Below, one piece after another: positions 1-8,348 of a DNA stretch of 64,000 nt. Each line of letters opens with the position of its first letter. The stretch's first letter is position 1. Both the position numbers and the translations under genes were made by a program. Source of the DNA: Nibricoccus aquaticus (GTDB taxonomy: Bacteria; Verrucomicrobiota; Verrucomicrobiia; Opitutales; Opitutaceae); NCBI RefSeq assembly GCF_002310495.1, contig NZ_CP023344.1, forward strand, positions 310,001 to 374,000, written 5' to 3'. The notes under the pieces were generated by a model. That model was not told the DNA's origin and did not search any database. It saw nothing but the letters and a program-made list of their open reading frames with translations.

Positions 1-303
1 GGAGACATCTTCAGTCTGAAGGATCTCGATCAACAGCCTCAAATCCGCGGCGTCCAAGCCCGGCCAAACTACCCGTTTGAAATGCGCCGTGCTGGTTTGA
101 ATGGAGAAGTCGTTCTTCGCTATGTGGTCGATACCAATGGCGATGTCCGCGACGTCGAAGTCGTACGCTCCAGCCAGCGCGAATTCGAGTCCGCCGCACA
201 ACAAGCCGTTCTCAAGTGGAAGTATAAAGCTGGTCGCAAAGGCGGCAAAGCCGTTGCCGTGCGCATGCAGATCCCGATCGTTTTCAACCTTAACGACGAA
301 TAA
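1..303 (+). CDS. TonB-family energy transducer, C-terminal part only
   Basis: The gene enters the window already open; 100 residues and the stop are visible. They form a TonB C-terminal domain: a YPFEMRRAGLNG-type start, the GEVVLRYVVDTNGDVRDVEVV strand pair compressed around a VDTNG turn, the helix ending AVLKWKY, and the closing strand IPIVF. This domain contacts TonB boxes of outer-membrane receptors or their equivalents and passes on energy from ExbB/ExbD. The N-terminal anchor and proline-rich stretch lie outside the window. The next gene, a secreted TPR protein, begins 12 bases after the stop and is probably cotranscribed. The domain is clear; the partner receptor is unknown. Confidence 0.85.
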   Translation, partial: GDIFSLKDLDQQPQIRGVQARPNYPFEMRRAGLNGEVVLRYVVDTNGDVRDVEVVRSSQREFESAAQQAVLKWKYKAGRKGGKAVAVRMQIPIVFNLNDE

Positions 304-315
304 TCCGCCCCCTTC

Positions 316-1686
316 ATGTCACTCTTCTCGTCGCCTCTTTCTCGTGGAGTCCGCTCAAGCCTTCTAGCTGCAGTTTTAGCGCTGGCTGCTCCGCTCGCCT
401 CCTTCGCCCAAACGCCGCCCCCCGCTGCCCCCAAACGGGAACTCACTGAAAAAGTTCACCAAGCGGCTCAGGTTCTCCAAAAGCTCATCGATGAGCAAAA
501 ATGGGACGAGCTGATCGCTCAAACTACGACCATTCTCGCCACCGTTGAACCAGCTAGCTTCGATACCGCCTATCTCTCCCAGCTTAAAGTGCAGGGCCTG
601 CTTGGTAAGGCTGATTACAAAGGAGCCATCGCTCCTCTCGAGACAGCGCTAAGTCTATCCGAGCGCTACAATTTTTTCGGTGATAAAGATCTCGAACTCA
701 TCTGGCTCCTCTCTCAGCTCTACGGCCAGATCGCCTCGGCCGCCGAACCCAACTCGGCCGTCCAGCGCGAAAACTACGCCAAGGCTTACACCACCCTCCG
801 CCGCTGGCTTGATCGCACTCCCAAGCCAAACCCCGACGCCCAATATTTCGCGGCATCGATCCTCTACAATCAAGCCCTCTACGATAATAAAGTAGATAAG
901 GCCATACTCCAGCAGGCCCAGGTCGAAGCCGAAAAAGGTCTTCGCATGAGCATCAAGCCCAAGGAGCAGTTCTATGCCTTGCTCATGGCGATCTCCCAAC
1001 AACTCGGCGACTTTCCAAAAACGGCCGAATACCTCGAACTTCTCGTCAAAGAGTATCCCAAAAATAAATCCTACTGGCAGAACCTCCTGAACGCTTACCT
1101 CGTTCAAGACACCAAGGGGTACGTCAGCGCCATCAATACCTTGGAACGCGCTCAGAAGCTCGGCCTGTTGAACGAAAAGCGCGACAACTTCACACTCGTC
1201 GGCCTTCACCTCAACGCCCAGGAATATGCCATCGCCGCCGACCTCTTCGAAGCCGGTCTCCGCAACGGCACCTTGGAATCCGAACAAAAAAACTGGGAGC
1301 TCCTCGCCACCTGCTACCAGCAGACCCGCAAAGACGCCAAGGCCATCGCAACATTAAAAGAAGCCATCAAACTCTTCCCCAAGGCCGCCACCCTCGATCT
1401 TCAAGTCGGCAATCTTTACTACATGGGCGACAAGTACGAAGACGCTCTTGTGTACATGAAGTCGGCCGTCACCAAAGGCCTCGATAAGCCCCAGCAGCTT
1501 CAAGCACTCAGCTATATCGCATACCTCGGCCTCGAGCTCAAGAAGCTCGACGACGCCAAATGGGCTGCCGACAAAGCCATCGAGCTCGATCCCAATTCCA
1601 AAGGAGCCAAAGATCTCCAGGCCGCCGTCAACACAGCCATCGAAGAGCGTAACGCTCAGTTGAAAGCCACTACCGTCACCCGCTAA
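316..1686 (+). CDS. Secreted TPR-repeat protein
   Basis: 456 residues. It begins with a signal peptide: a short basic start, a hydrophobic Leu/Ala core at about residues 14-28 and an AFA-like SFAQ cleavage area near residue 32. The rest is alpha helical with TPR-like pairs, clearest at about 330-430 (for example LQVGNLYYMGDKYEDALVYM and AWAADKAIELDPNSKGA). TPR proteins of this type act as periplasmic scaffolds. It sits directly behind a TonB gene and before two membrane-anchored coiled-coil genes, so I infer a role in the same TonB/ExbBD envelope machine. No Shine-Dalgarno is visible; the leader is CCGCCCCCTTC. Exact function unknown. Confidence 0.8.
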   Translation: MSLFSSPLSRGVRSSLLAAVLALAAPLASFAQTPPPAAPKRELTEKVHQAAQVLQKLIDEQKWDELIAQTTTILATVEPASFDTAYLSQLKVQGLLGKADYKGAIAPLETALSLSERYNFFGDKDLELIWLLSQLYGQIASAAEPNSAVQRENYAKAYTTLRRWLDRTPKPNPDAQYFAASILYNQALYDNKVDKAILQQAQVEAEKGLRMSIKPKEQFYALLMAISQQLGDFPKTAEYLELLVKEYPKNKSYWQNLLNAYLVQDTKGYVSAINTLERAQKLGLLNEKRDNFTLVGLHLNAQEYAIAADLFEAGLRNGTLESEQKNWELLATCYQQTRKDAKAIATLKEAIKLFPKAATLDLQVGNLYYMGDKYEDALVYMKSAVTKGLDKPQQLQALSYIAYLGLELKKLDDAKWAADKAIELDPNSKGAKDLQAAVNTAIEERNAQLKATTVTR

Positions 1687-1701
1687 CCCCCCTTTACTAC
1701 A

Positions 1702-2244
1702 ATGAAGAAAGTCTACTTCCTGATCCCCGTCATCGGCTGTATCGTATTCGCCGGTATCTACTGGAACTTCCTTTCGCACCACGCCGAAGTGCAGCGCGCA
1801 AAGCAGGCCATCGTCGAAAAAGCGAAGAAGGAAAAACTAGCCAAAGAACTCGCCGACCGCGAAAAAGCCTACGCTGACGCCATCGCCCTCGCCGACCGTC
1901 GCAAAAAGGAAAAAGAAGCCCGCGAGGAAAAGACCCGCCTCGATAACGAAGCCCGTCAGGCACTGCTCGACGAAAGCCAGAAAGCTTTCCAAGAACAGCG
2001 CCGCCAGGAAGCCGTCGTCAAACGCCTCACCGACGAGATCAAAGCCGAGAAAGAGACCGTCGCCAAAATCAAGGAGCAGATCAAAGCCTATCAGGCCGAA
2101 ATCGACGCCCAGCAAGTTTACGTCAAGCAAGCCCAGGCTAACGAAAAGAGCTTCGAGCTCATCCTAGCCAAGATAGACGCCGTCGATAAAGCCGCCGCTG
2201 ACGCTGCCGCAGCCGCTGCCCTCGCCGCCAAGAATAAAAGCTAA
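1702..2244 (+). CDS. Membrane-anchored coiled-coil protein, paralogue of the next gene
   Basis: 180 residues. One N-terminal membrane segment (residues 4-23, YFLIPVIGCIVFAGIYW core) is followed by a long charged coiled coil rich in Ala, Lys and Glu (about 30-150) and an Ala-rich tail ending in KNKS. The topology suggests a single inner-membrane anchor with a periplasmic helical rod. It lies 15 bases after the TPR gene and 27 bases before a gene with the same architecture and a similar start (MKKVYFLIPVI against MKRSYYIVPVI). The pair looks like a tandem duplication. I recognise no named family; association with the TonB/TPR module is inferred from position only. Confidence 0.65.
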   Translation: MKKVYFLIPVIGCIVFAGIYWNFLSHHAEVQRAKQAIVEKAKKEKLAKELADREKAYADAIALADRRKKEKEAREEKTRLDNEARQALLDESQKAFQEQRRQEAVVKRLTDEIKAEKETVAKIKEQIKAYQAEIDAQQVYVKQAQANEKSFELILAKIDAVDKAAADAAAAAALAAKNKS

Positions 2245-2271
2245 ACCCAATCCAGCCCCCACTCTCCCGTC

Positions 2272-2808
2272 ATGAAGCGTTCGTATTACATCGTCCCCGT
2301 CATCCTCCTAGCCCTCTTCGGCGGCCTTTACTGGCAGCACATGGGCGAGATGACCACCAAGGCAAACGAGCTTAAGGCCAAAAATCTTCGCATCAAAGCC
2401 GAGGAAGACGCCAAGAAACAGGAAGCCGAGCGCAAGGCCCGTGAAGACGCCGACAAGCGCATCGCCGTCCGCGAGGCCGAAGAGAAGAAAAAGGAAGACG
2501 ACAAAGAGGCGAAAAAGAAGGCCGACATCGAAAAGATCATCGCCGACACCAAACGCTTCAACGCCCAGCTCGCCGACTTCACCAAACAGGCAGCCACCTT
2601 GGACAAAGAGCTCATCGCTCTCCGCGCCGAAAAAGAAAAACTCGGCCGCGACTCCTTCGACATGGCCAAGAAAGTCGAACTCGCGATGGTCGATAAGCGC
2701 ACCGCCGAATTCCAAGTCCAGCGCATGGCTGACATGGTCGCGAAACGCGCCAGCGACAGCACCATGACCAAGCTGCCCACGCCTCCCCCGGCTCCAGCCG
2801 CCAAGTAA
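2272..2808 (+). CDS. Membrane-anchored coiled-coil protein, second copy
   Basis: 178 residues with the same plan as its upstream neighbour: basic start, a membrane segment at about 5-22, a Lys/Glu-rich coiled coil at about 30-150, and here a Pro/Ala tail (TPPPAPAAK). The sequence beyond the anchor has diverged considerably, so the two may form a heteromeric rod. It is the last gene before a strong hairpin terminator, which marks the end of the TonB-TPR-coiled-coil operon. No Shine-Dalgarno precedes the ATG; the leader is CCCCCACTCTCCCGTC. Function not known. Confidence 0.65.
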   Translation: MKRSYYIVPVILLALFGGLYWQHMGEMTTKANELKAKNLRIKAEEDAKKQEAERKAREDADKRIAVREAEEKKKEDDKEAKKKADIEKIIADTKRFNAQLADFTKQAATLDKELIALRAEKEKLGRDSFDMAKKVELAMVDKRTAEFQVQRMADMVAKRASDSTMTKLPTPPPAPAAK

Positions 2809-2823
2809 CTCTCAAGATCAATC

Positions 2824-2864
2824 AGCCGCCGGGACATTGGAAACTTTGTCCCGGCGGCTTTTTT
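2824..2864 (+). terminator. Rho-independent terminator of the TonB/TPR operon
   Basis: A perfect 13-bp stem, AGCCGCCGGGACA (2824-2836) paired with TGTCCCGGCGGCT (2847-2859), encloses a 10-base loop and is followed by a run of T. It lies 16 bases after the stop of the second coiled-coil gene. Confidence 0.93.
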
Positions 2865-2969
2865 GTCTCCACATACTTCGCAATCGCCCTCGACGCCCGT
2901 TCCTCCGCTCCAAGAATAGTTCGCTGCATCCACTCAGTCCCTTCGTCTCTTTCATTTTCCACGCATACC

Positions 2970-3677
2970 GTGTCCGCCAACGTGCCTGATCCCGTAGCCG
3001 TCAACTCCATGTTCTCCCGTATCGCGCGTCGCTACGACATCGCGAACCACCTGCTCAGCGGCTGCATGGACTTCGGCTGGCGCCGTAAGCTCGTCGCCGC
3101 CGTCAAGCGCTCCGCCCCACGCGACATCCTCGATCTCGCCACCGGCAGCGGCGACGTCGCCTTCGCCTTGGGCAATAAACTTCCCTCTACCGTTCCCATT
3201 ACCGGCATGGATTTCTGCCAGCCGATGCTCGATGAGGCCGAAATCAAAAAGCGCCAGAGCCGCCGCTTCGACAACGTCACCTTCCGCCAAGGCGACGGCC
3301 TCGCGCTCCCACTGCCCGACGCCTGCATGGACGCTGTCACCATTTCCTTTGGCCTGCGCAACATGTCCGACCGCCACAAAGCCCTCACCGAAATGCACCG
3401 CGTACTCCGTCCTCGCGGTCGCCTCTTCGTCCTGGAGTTCTCCCAACCCTCGCGCTGGTTTCGCCCGCTCTACTTTTTTTACCTTCGCCACGTTCTCCCA
3501 CTCATCGCCGGCGGCATCACCGGAGACCGGGCCGCCTACGTTTATCTCAACGAAACCATCGAGCAGTTCCCTGGACGCGAAGCTCTCGCCACCGAGATCC
3601 GCGCCGCCGGCTTCACCTCGGTCACCGCGCGAGGCCTCACGCTTGGCAGCGTCGCCCTGCATGAGGCGCAAAAGTAA
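2970..3677 (+). CDS. ubiE: Demethylmenaquinone/ubiquinone C-methyltransferase
   Basis: 235 residues, the usual length of UbiE/MenG. It shows the family start MFSRIARRYDIANHLLSGCMDF-type region (residues 14-35), the SAM-binding glycine motif DLATGSGDVAF (about 52-62), and the later signature around GLRNMSDRHKAL and RGRLFVLEFS (about 128-160). It methylates the quinone ring in the last step of menaquinone or ubiquinone synthesis. The start is a GTG at 2970; an ATG at 3009 is possible but would remove conserved N-terminal residues. The gene follows the terminator of the previous operon and is convergent with the glycosidase gene, six bases apart. Confidence 0.92.
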   Translation: MSANVPDPVAVNSMFSRIARRYDIANHLLSGCMDFGWRRKLVAAVKRSAPRDILDLATGSGDVAFALGNKLPSTVPITGMDFCQPMLDEAEIKKRQSRRFDNVTFRQGDGLALPLPDACMDAVTISFGLRNMSDRHKALTEMHRVLRPRGRLFVLEFSQPSRWFRPLYFFYLRHVLPLIAGGITGDRAAYVYLNETIEQFPGREALATEIRAAGFTSVTARGLTLGSVALHEAQK

Positions 3678-3683
3678 CCGGCC

Positions 3684-5948
3684 TCACAGCTTCGCCACCA
3701 GCGGCGTTTCCCACTTCACCGGCTGCGCCCACTCCGGTTGAAACCCCGGAGCTTCCAGCCGCACGCGCGGCGGTTGTCCGGTCCACGCCCCATCGATCTT
3801 CACAAACCAGTGCCCGCCGCGCCTCGTGAATAAAATCGTCACCGGTCCCCACGCCGTCGCCGTCGGCCCGTAGGAAAACTGTTCGCTCTTCTCGAACCAC
3901 CGTTTCGGCACGCCAGCACCCACGACGAGATGCTCGCTTTCCTCACGCACGAAGAGCGCCCGCATCATCAAAATCCACTCCGCCGCCGCCCACGCGTGCT
4001 GACCGTCGCCCATGCAACCGCCACCCGTCCTAGGATGGATCGCCTCCGGCCAGTGCCCCGTCGGCGATGCGTGTTTTGCCACCGAGTCGATCAACCCCAG
4101 ATAGCGCTCATCGCCGTGCCGCAAAAACGTCTGCGCCAGCGCGAGCGTCAGATAAGCATTCACTCCGGAGTGGATGATGTCCTGGAAAAATCCGCCGTCA
4201 TGCCGGCAATTTTTCCACAACCAATCCGCCGTCTTCACGAAAGTCTGCGCGCCCGCCTCGTCGATATGCAGCGGATAATCCGCCACCAGCGAACCGATCG
4301 CGCCCGCGTCCATCCGCCGGTATGGCGACGCCGGCATCCCGGACTCCGCCACACTCTTCGGAAGCGCCGCCAGGCTGTTGCGCAAGTCGAACCAGAACGC
4401 CGTCGCCTCATTCGTGTAACGCGCCGCACGCGTGATGTCACCGCGCCGCTCATACATCGCACCTATCGCCTTCAGCCCGGCGATGCCCCAAAAATCATCC
4501 CAATAATAATAGTCGTTCGGCCCCAGATGCTCCGCGCTGAAGCCCGGTGGCAGCAGCCCCGCGTGGCGTCCGCCTTTTGATTTCGCTCGCTTGCGCGTGA
4601 CCCACTGCGCGCCTCGTTCAAATGACCGCATCAGCGTCGCCGGGAGCAGCGAACCCGTCGCGCGCTCCAGCCGGTCCGCGATCCACAGCACCTGCCCGTT
4701 CGCATCCCACTCCCCTTCCTGCGAATGAAAATAGCCGTCACTGCGCTGCCTCGCAGGAAATCTTTCCAACGCCCGCCGCGCCCGGTCGTGGAGATTAGCC
4801 GCGATCAGCCCATTCATAATCAGGCACGCGTCACGAAACCAAAAACGCCGGTATGTGTACGGCCCGGGATAAATCTCGCCGGGAGACAAAAGTACCAGCG
4901 TGCGCAGCGCCGATTCGTGCAAGAAAATCCAGTCCGCCTGCGGCGCGTTCAGCTTCGGTGTTCCCGCCAACGCATCGTTCCAACTGAGCGTGATCGGATG
5001 CGCAGTGTTCTCCGCTACCAACGGCATCGACGCAGCCACTACACGCGGCTCTCCCGCAGAAACCGGATAAATCACGCCGCCTGTGGCCAGGCCTGCGGAA
5101 CACTTCACTCCGGTCTCAGCTTCGCGCGGTGCTTCTCCAGCGGCAATCGCTGGGTCATCACGCAACTGCCCGGATATGTCGCCCGTCTCGAACGTAGAAA
5201 ACTGCCAGCGCGAGGGCGCCGCATTAAAGCGGATTGGCGGAGCTGCACCGATTGCGAGACGGTTGTCCGTCGTTCGCTGGATCTCGTCGATGAAACTGAT
5301 GCCCTCCGGATTCGCCGGGCGCACCGCCAGCACGAGCCGTCCACGTTGCTGCGACGAGATGCGTCCCTCCAACCGCAATTCCGGCCGGCCATCGTCCCCC
5401 ACTTCCACCCACGCCCGGCTTTCCAAGTCTAACCCTTCACGACTCGTCTGCGTGATCACTTCGAGCCCGCGTTCGAAGGCCAGTCGTTGCCGCGCCTCTT
5501 TTGTCTGCGACGGATAAAACGCTTCCCCCTCATCGGGCAGAAACCACCAGTCGAGCGACCAGCGATCCTCACGCGGCGTCACCATTCCGCGCGGATCGAT
5601 GATCGGAAACGTCTCCAATCCCGGCACGCCGACAGCGGTCCAGTTACGATGCGTAAGATTCACATGACTGAACGAAAACGCGCGCGGCAAAAATGAATCG
5701 TCTCCCGGATCGAACTGACGCGCCACCCAGTACGGCCAGACCCAGTCGAGATTGTTTTGAATGACCTTCGTGTTGATCAATCCGCGCGCATGAAAAACCA
5801 CGCCGGCACGAATCAACTCAATGGGTTCCTGCACTTCCGATGGCTGCGAAAACTGCCGCAACCGCGCGAGAAACTCGAACGGATCAATGAACCCGCGTGA
5901 GCGGGCCGCACGCCGGAGCAGATAGCGCCAAGGAAGCCAGGATTGCAT
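3684..5948 (-). CDS. Six-hairpin (alpha/alpha)6 glycosidase-like protein
   Basis: 754 residues from the ATG at 5948; a TTG three codons upstream is the longer alternative. The N-terminal third is beta rich. The C-terminal half (about 365-690) is helical with motifs typical of six-hairpin glycosidases: YTYRRFWFRDACLIMNGLI, DGYFHSQEGEWDANGQVLW, and GHWPEAIHPRTGGGCMGDGQHAW. These resemble glucoamylase, trehalase and debranching-enzyme folds, with likely acid/base residues in RDA and QEGEWD. No signal peptide is evident, so a cytoplasmic alpha-glucan or storage-sugar substrate is plausible but not proven. The gene stands alone, convergent with ubiE. Exact GH family uncertain. Confidence 0.75.
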   Translation of the reverse strand: MQSWLPWRYLLRRAARSRGFIDPFEFLARLRQFSQPSEVQEPIELIRAGVVFHARGLINTKVIQNNLDWVWPYWVARQFDPGDDSFLPRAFSFSHVNLTHRNWTAVGVPGLETFPIIDPRGMVTPREDRWSLDWWFLPDEGEAFYPSQTKEARQRLAFERGLEVITQTSREGLDLESRAWVEVGDDGRPELRLEGRISSQQRGRLVLAVRPANPEGISFIDEIQRTTDNRLAIGAAPPIRFNAAPSRWQFSTFETGDISGQLRDDPAIAAGEAPREAETGVKCSAGLATGGVIYPVSAGEPRVVAASMPLVAENTAHPITLSWNDALAGTPKLNAPQADWIFLHESALRTLVLLSPGEIYPGPYTYRRFWFRDACLIMNGLIAANLHDRARRALERFPARQRSDGYFHSQEGEWDANGQVLWIADRLERATGSLLPATLMRSFERGAQWVTRKRAKSKGGRHAGLLPPGFSAEHLGPNDYYYWDDFWGIAGLKAIGAMYERRGDITRAARYTNEATAFWFDLRNSLAALPKSVAESGMPASPYRRMDAGAIGSLVADYPLHIDEAGAQTFVKTADWLWKNCRHDGGFFQDIIHSGVNAYLTLALAQTFLRHGDERYLGLIDSVAKHASPTGHWPEAIHPRTGGGCMGDGQHAWAAAEWILMMRALFVREESEHLVVGAGVPKRWFEKSEQFSYGPTATAWGPVTILFTRRGGHWFVKIDGAWTGQPPRVRLEAPGFQPEWAQPVKWETPLVAKL

Positions 5949-6126
5949 GAGGATCAAGAGTTGGATGAAGAAACAAAACCAGTGACGGGCGGAAACCTCT
6001 CAACGGTGAACGATGAAAAATTTCGGCCCGAGACCACGACCAACCGCGGTATGAAACCACGCTGGCCGTCCGATACGGATCGCCTGCCCAGACGGGCGGT
6101 AAGCAGCCCGCGACCATGCCCGTCGC

Positions 6127-6645
6127 TTACGACTGAAGCTTCGCCGCGAGATCAGCCGCAGCGGACGTCATGCGCTGCCACGCCGTGTTCAACTCTGCTT
6201 TCACAGAGTTCCACGTTTCTTCCGTGGCATTATCGAGCGCGTTGATTTTCTGGCTCAACACTTCGCGTGCCTCAGCCACTTCCTTGCGCGCCGCCGCGAT
6301 CGCCGGTTTGGCGTCCTCTTTGGCGGCGTCTTTTTTAGCATTCCACTCGATGATTTTCGCATCGAGCGACGCTTCGGCCGCCTTCATGTGTTCGCGCACC
6401 ATCTCGCGCTGCTTGAAAGTCGCATCCTTGGATTTTTCCCACGCATCGCTGACCGCATCGCGGGTCGCCGCAGCCGCCGACTTCGCGGTCGCCTTGGTTT
6501 CCTGCCACGCCTCTTTGGCGGGCGAGCTAGGCTGACTCGCCTCAGGCGAGGCTGCGGTCATCTTGTCGTGACAGCCCGCGAGAAAAAACAGCGAGCAGGC
6601 CAGCAGTGAGGAAACTTTAATTGATGAAGTGAGTGATGTTTTCAT
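6127..6645 (-). CDS. Helical lipoprotein
   Basis: 172 residues. A lipoprotein signal peptide ends in the lipobox LAGC with Cys24 as the predicted acylated residue. The mature part is Ala/Lys/Glu rich and wholly helical, with apolipoprotein-like amphipathic repeats (TKATAKSAAAATRDAVSDAW, DAAKEDAKPAIAAARKEVAE). This composition recalls envelope stress or hydrophilin-like lipoproteins. It lies downstream of the DUF1328 gene on the same strand, 85 bases away, in a neighbourhood of stress-type genes. No specific family recognised. Confidence 0.65.
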   Translation of the reverse strand: MKTSLTSSIKVSSLLACSLFFLAGCHDKMTAASPEASQPSSPAKEAWQETKATAKSAAAATRDAVSDAWEKSKDATFKQREMVREHMKAAEASLDAKIIEWNAKKDAAKEDAKPAIAAARKEVAEAREVLSQKINALDNATEETWNSVKAELNTAWQRMTSAAADLAAKLQS

Positions 6646-6730
6646 GATAAGAAGATCGAGTGCGTGAGTTTCGCGTTAATTAAATATGTACGTGAGCGTT
6701 CCAAATCGCCGAACGCGGAGCACCCGGTTT

Positions 6731-6904
6731 TCAAACCGGTGGACGCCCGCGGAGCGCGCTTGCCAGAGCAGAAATGACCAGCAGCACGAGGAAGACGAAG
6801 AAAAGAATCTTCGCGATGCCCACCGCCGTGCCAGCGATGCCGGTGAAACCGAGTACGCCTGCGATGAGTGCGAAAATAAAGAAGAGTAGTGACCAGCCGA
6901 GCAT
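6731..6904 (-). CDS. Small DUF1328 (UPF0391/YtjA-like) membrane protein
   Basis: 57 residues, too short for most ORF callers. The protein starts [20 protein letters not shown] and has two membrane segments (about 3-22 and 29-50), with the family's [18 protein letters not shown] link, and ends in a basic RGRPPV tail. This matches the DUF1328 family of tiny stress-linked inner-membrane proteins. It has one of the few clear ribosome binding sites here: GAGGAA six bases before the ATG. A palindrome, CACCCGGTTTTCAAACCGGT, overlaps the stop. Known homologues are often induced by osmotic or envelope stress; that is family knowledge, not shown here. Confidence 0.85.
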   Translation of the reverse strand: MLGWSLLFFIFALIAGVLGFTGIAGTAVGIAKILFFVFLVLLVISALASALRGRPPV

Positions 6905-7235
6905 AGGAATTTCCTCTAAGGTTGAGTGTTGTTGAGCGGAGGGATTGAGCTGAACCGCCCTCCACCTTCGCTATCCTCGTGCCACTCAATCCCGTTCGCC
7001 GCCGAGCGCGCTGCGCACAAACGGCTTACATCACGTAACGCCCAAAACCGCCCACTCCGACTTTACGCCTTCAGCGCAGAATGCACCCACGCTCATTCAG
7101 CCCGACGTGCAGTGTGCAGCGATATGCACCACCGGAAAATCGCCACGTGCCCACAACATTCATACGTGTACACCCTTCGCATCCTCAACGCCAGGATCTC
7201 TCGAGCGAGCGCTCGACGCACGCTTACCGGCGGCT
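6905..7235. other. 331-bp gap upstream of the DUF1328 gene
   Basis: No convincing gene on either strand. It must hold the promoter of the leftward DUF1328 gene, whose leader contains the GAGGAA ribosome site. I saw no clear sigma-70 hexamer pair, tRNA or terminator. Short reading frames here lack plausible starts and codon bias. Confidence 0.5.
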
Positions 7236-8348
7236 TCACGCGAGCGGCAGCGTGATCCAAAACGCCGCGCCTTTGCCCGGGTCCGACTTGCAGTCGATCG
7301 TGCCGCCCATCGCCTTGATCATATCATGCGCGATCGAGAGCCCGAGCCCCGTGCTCGATTCGCCACCGGTCGGCCGCGCGCTCAGTCGGCGGTACGGTTT
7401 GAACAGATCCTTGCAGTCATCGACAGTGAGCCCCGGCCCTTGATCGAGCACGGTCACGCGCAATCGGTCTGGAGAATTTTCGTCGGCCGTCACGCTGATC
7501 GTCACACTCGTGCCGGGCAGCGAAAACTTGATCGCGTTGGAGATGAGATTGCCCAGCACCTGGCCCAGTGCGTGGAAATCTGCCTGCACTGCAGGCAGCC
7601 CGTCCAGATCGCTCACGCACGTGAGCCGCTGCTGCTTCGCGTGCGCCGGAGCCACGTTGATGCGGATCACCTGTTTGATGACATCGCCCAGATCGACCGG
7701 CTCCAGCTGCAACTGCCCGAGCTTCGCATCCGCTGCGCTGCGCTCCAGCCGGTCCTGGATGAATTTCAACAACCCGTCACAACATTCGAGGATCGTATCG
7801 ACAAGCTCGGCACGTGGGTCAGGGGCCTTCAACCCTTCGTCACGGAGCATGAACGCGCTGAAACGCACCGAGGAGATCGGGTTTTTCAGATCGTGAGCCA
7901 CCACGCTCATCAGCTCGTTTTTCTGCACGATGATGCGCTGGAGTTCATCGCGGGTGCGCTTCAGATCCACATGCGTGCGCACGCGCGCGAGCAGCTCGGC
8001 CGTGTTGAATGGCTTGCTGATGAAATCAACCGCGCCCTCGGTCAGTGCCTTCGCCGCAATCTCTGATTCGTTCGCTGCCGTCAGGAAAATCACCGGCAGG
8101 TGCAGCATGCCCGGGTCTTTTTTGATGCGTCGGCACACTTCCATGCCATCGATCCCCGGCATCATCAGATCGAGCAGCACCAGATCGGGGAGACGCGCCT
8201 GCAAACGTTCGAGCGCCATTTCGCCACTCGTGGCGATCAACACTTCGTAGCCTTCACGTGTGAGCGTGGCCCCGAGTAGTTGCACATTGCGCGCGACGTC
8301 GTCCACCACGAGCACGACACCTCCATGTCCGGGAGCGGTACGATTCAT
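7236..8348 (-). CDS. Receiver-histidine kinase hybrid (REC-HisKA-HATPase)
   Basis: 370 residues without membrane segments. An N-terminal receiver (about 10-130) has the acidic pair D16/D17, phosphoacceptor D60 in LVLLDLMMPG and the lysine of SKPF. It is followed by HisKA with the phosphorylated His152 in VVAHDLKNP, an N box LGNLISNAIKF, and the G boxes DQGPGL and STGLGLSIA. A receiver at the N-terminus means the kinase is switched by phosphotransfer from a partner. That partner is probably the upstream hybrid kinase, whose stop overlaps this start by four bases (ATGA), so the two are translationally coupled. Confidence 0.92.
   Translation of the reverse strand: MNRTAPGHGGVVLVVDDVARNVQLLGATLTREGYEVLIATSGEMALERLQARLPDLVLLDLMMPGIDGMEVCRRIKKDPGMLHLPVIFLTAANESEIAAKALTEGAVDFISKPFNTAELLARVRTHVDLKRTRDELQRIIVQKNELMSVVAHDLKNPISSVRFSAFMLRDEGLKAPDPRAELVDTILECCDGLLKFIQDRLERSAADAKLGQLQLEPVDLGDVIKQVIRINVAPAHAKQQRLTCVSDLDGLPAVQADFHALGQVLGNLISNAIKFSLPGTSVTISVTADENSPDRLRVTVLDQGPGLTVDDCKDLFKPYRRLSARPTGGESSTGLGLSIAHDMIKAMGGTIDCKSDPGKGAAFWITLPLA

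Noticed and set aside
6719-6745. Terminator for the DUF1328 gene
   Set aside because: The palindrome CACCCGGTTTTCAAACCGGT overlaps the stop codon, has no loop of usual size and no T run.
7107-8066. A 319-codon plus-strand frame
   Set aside because: Opposite the receiver-kinase gene; rich in Arg/His and without any domain.
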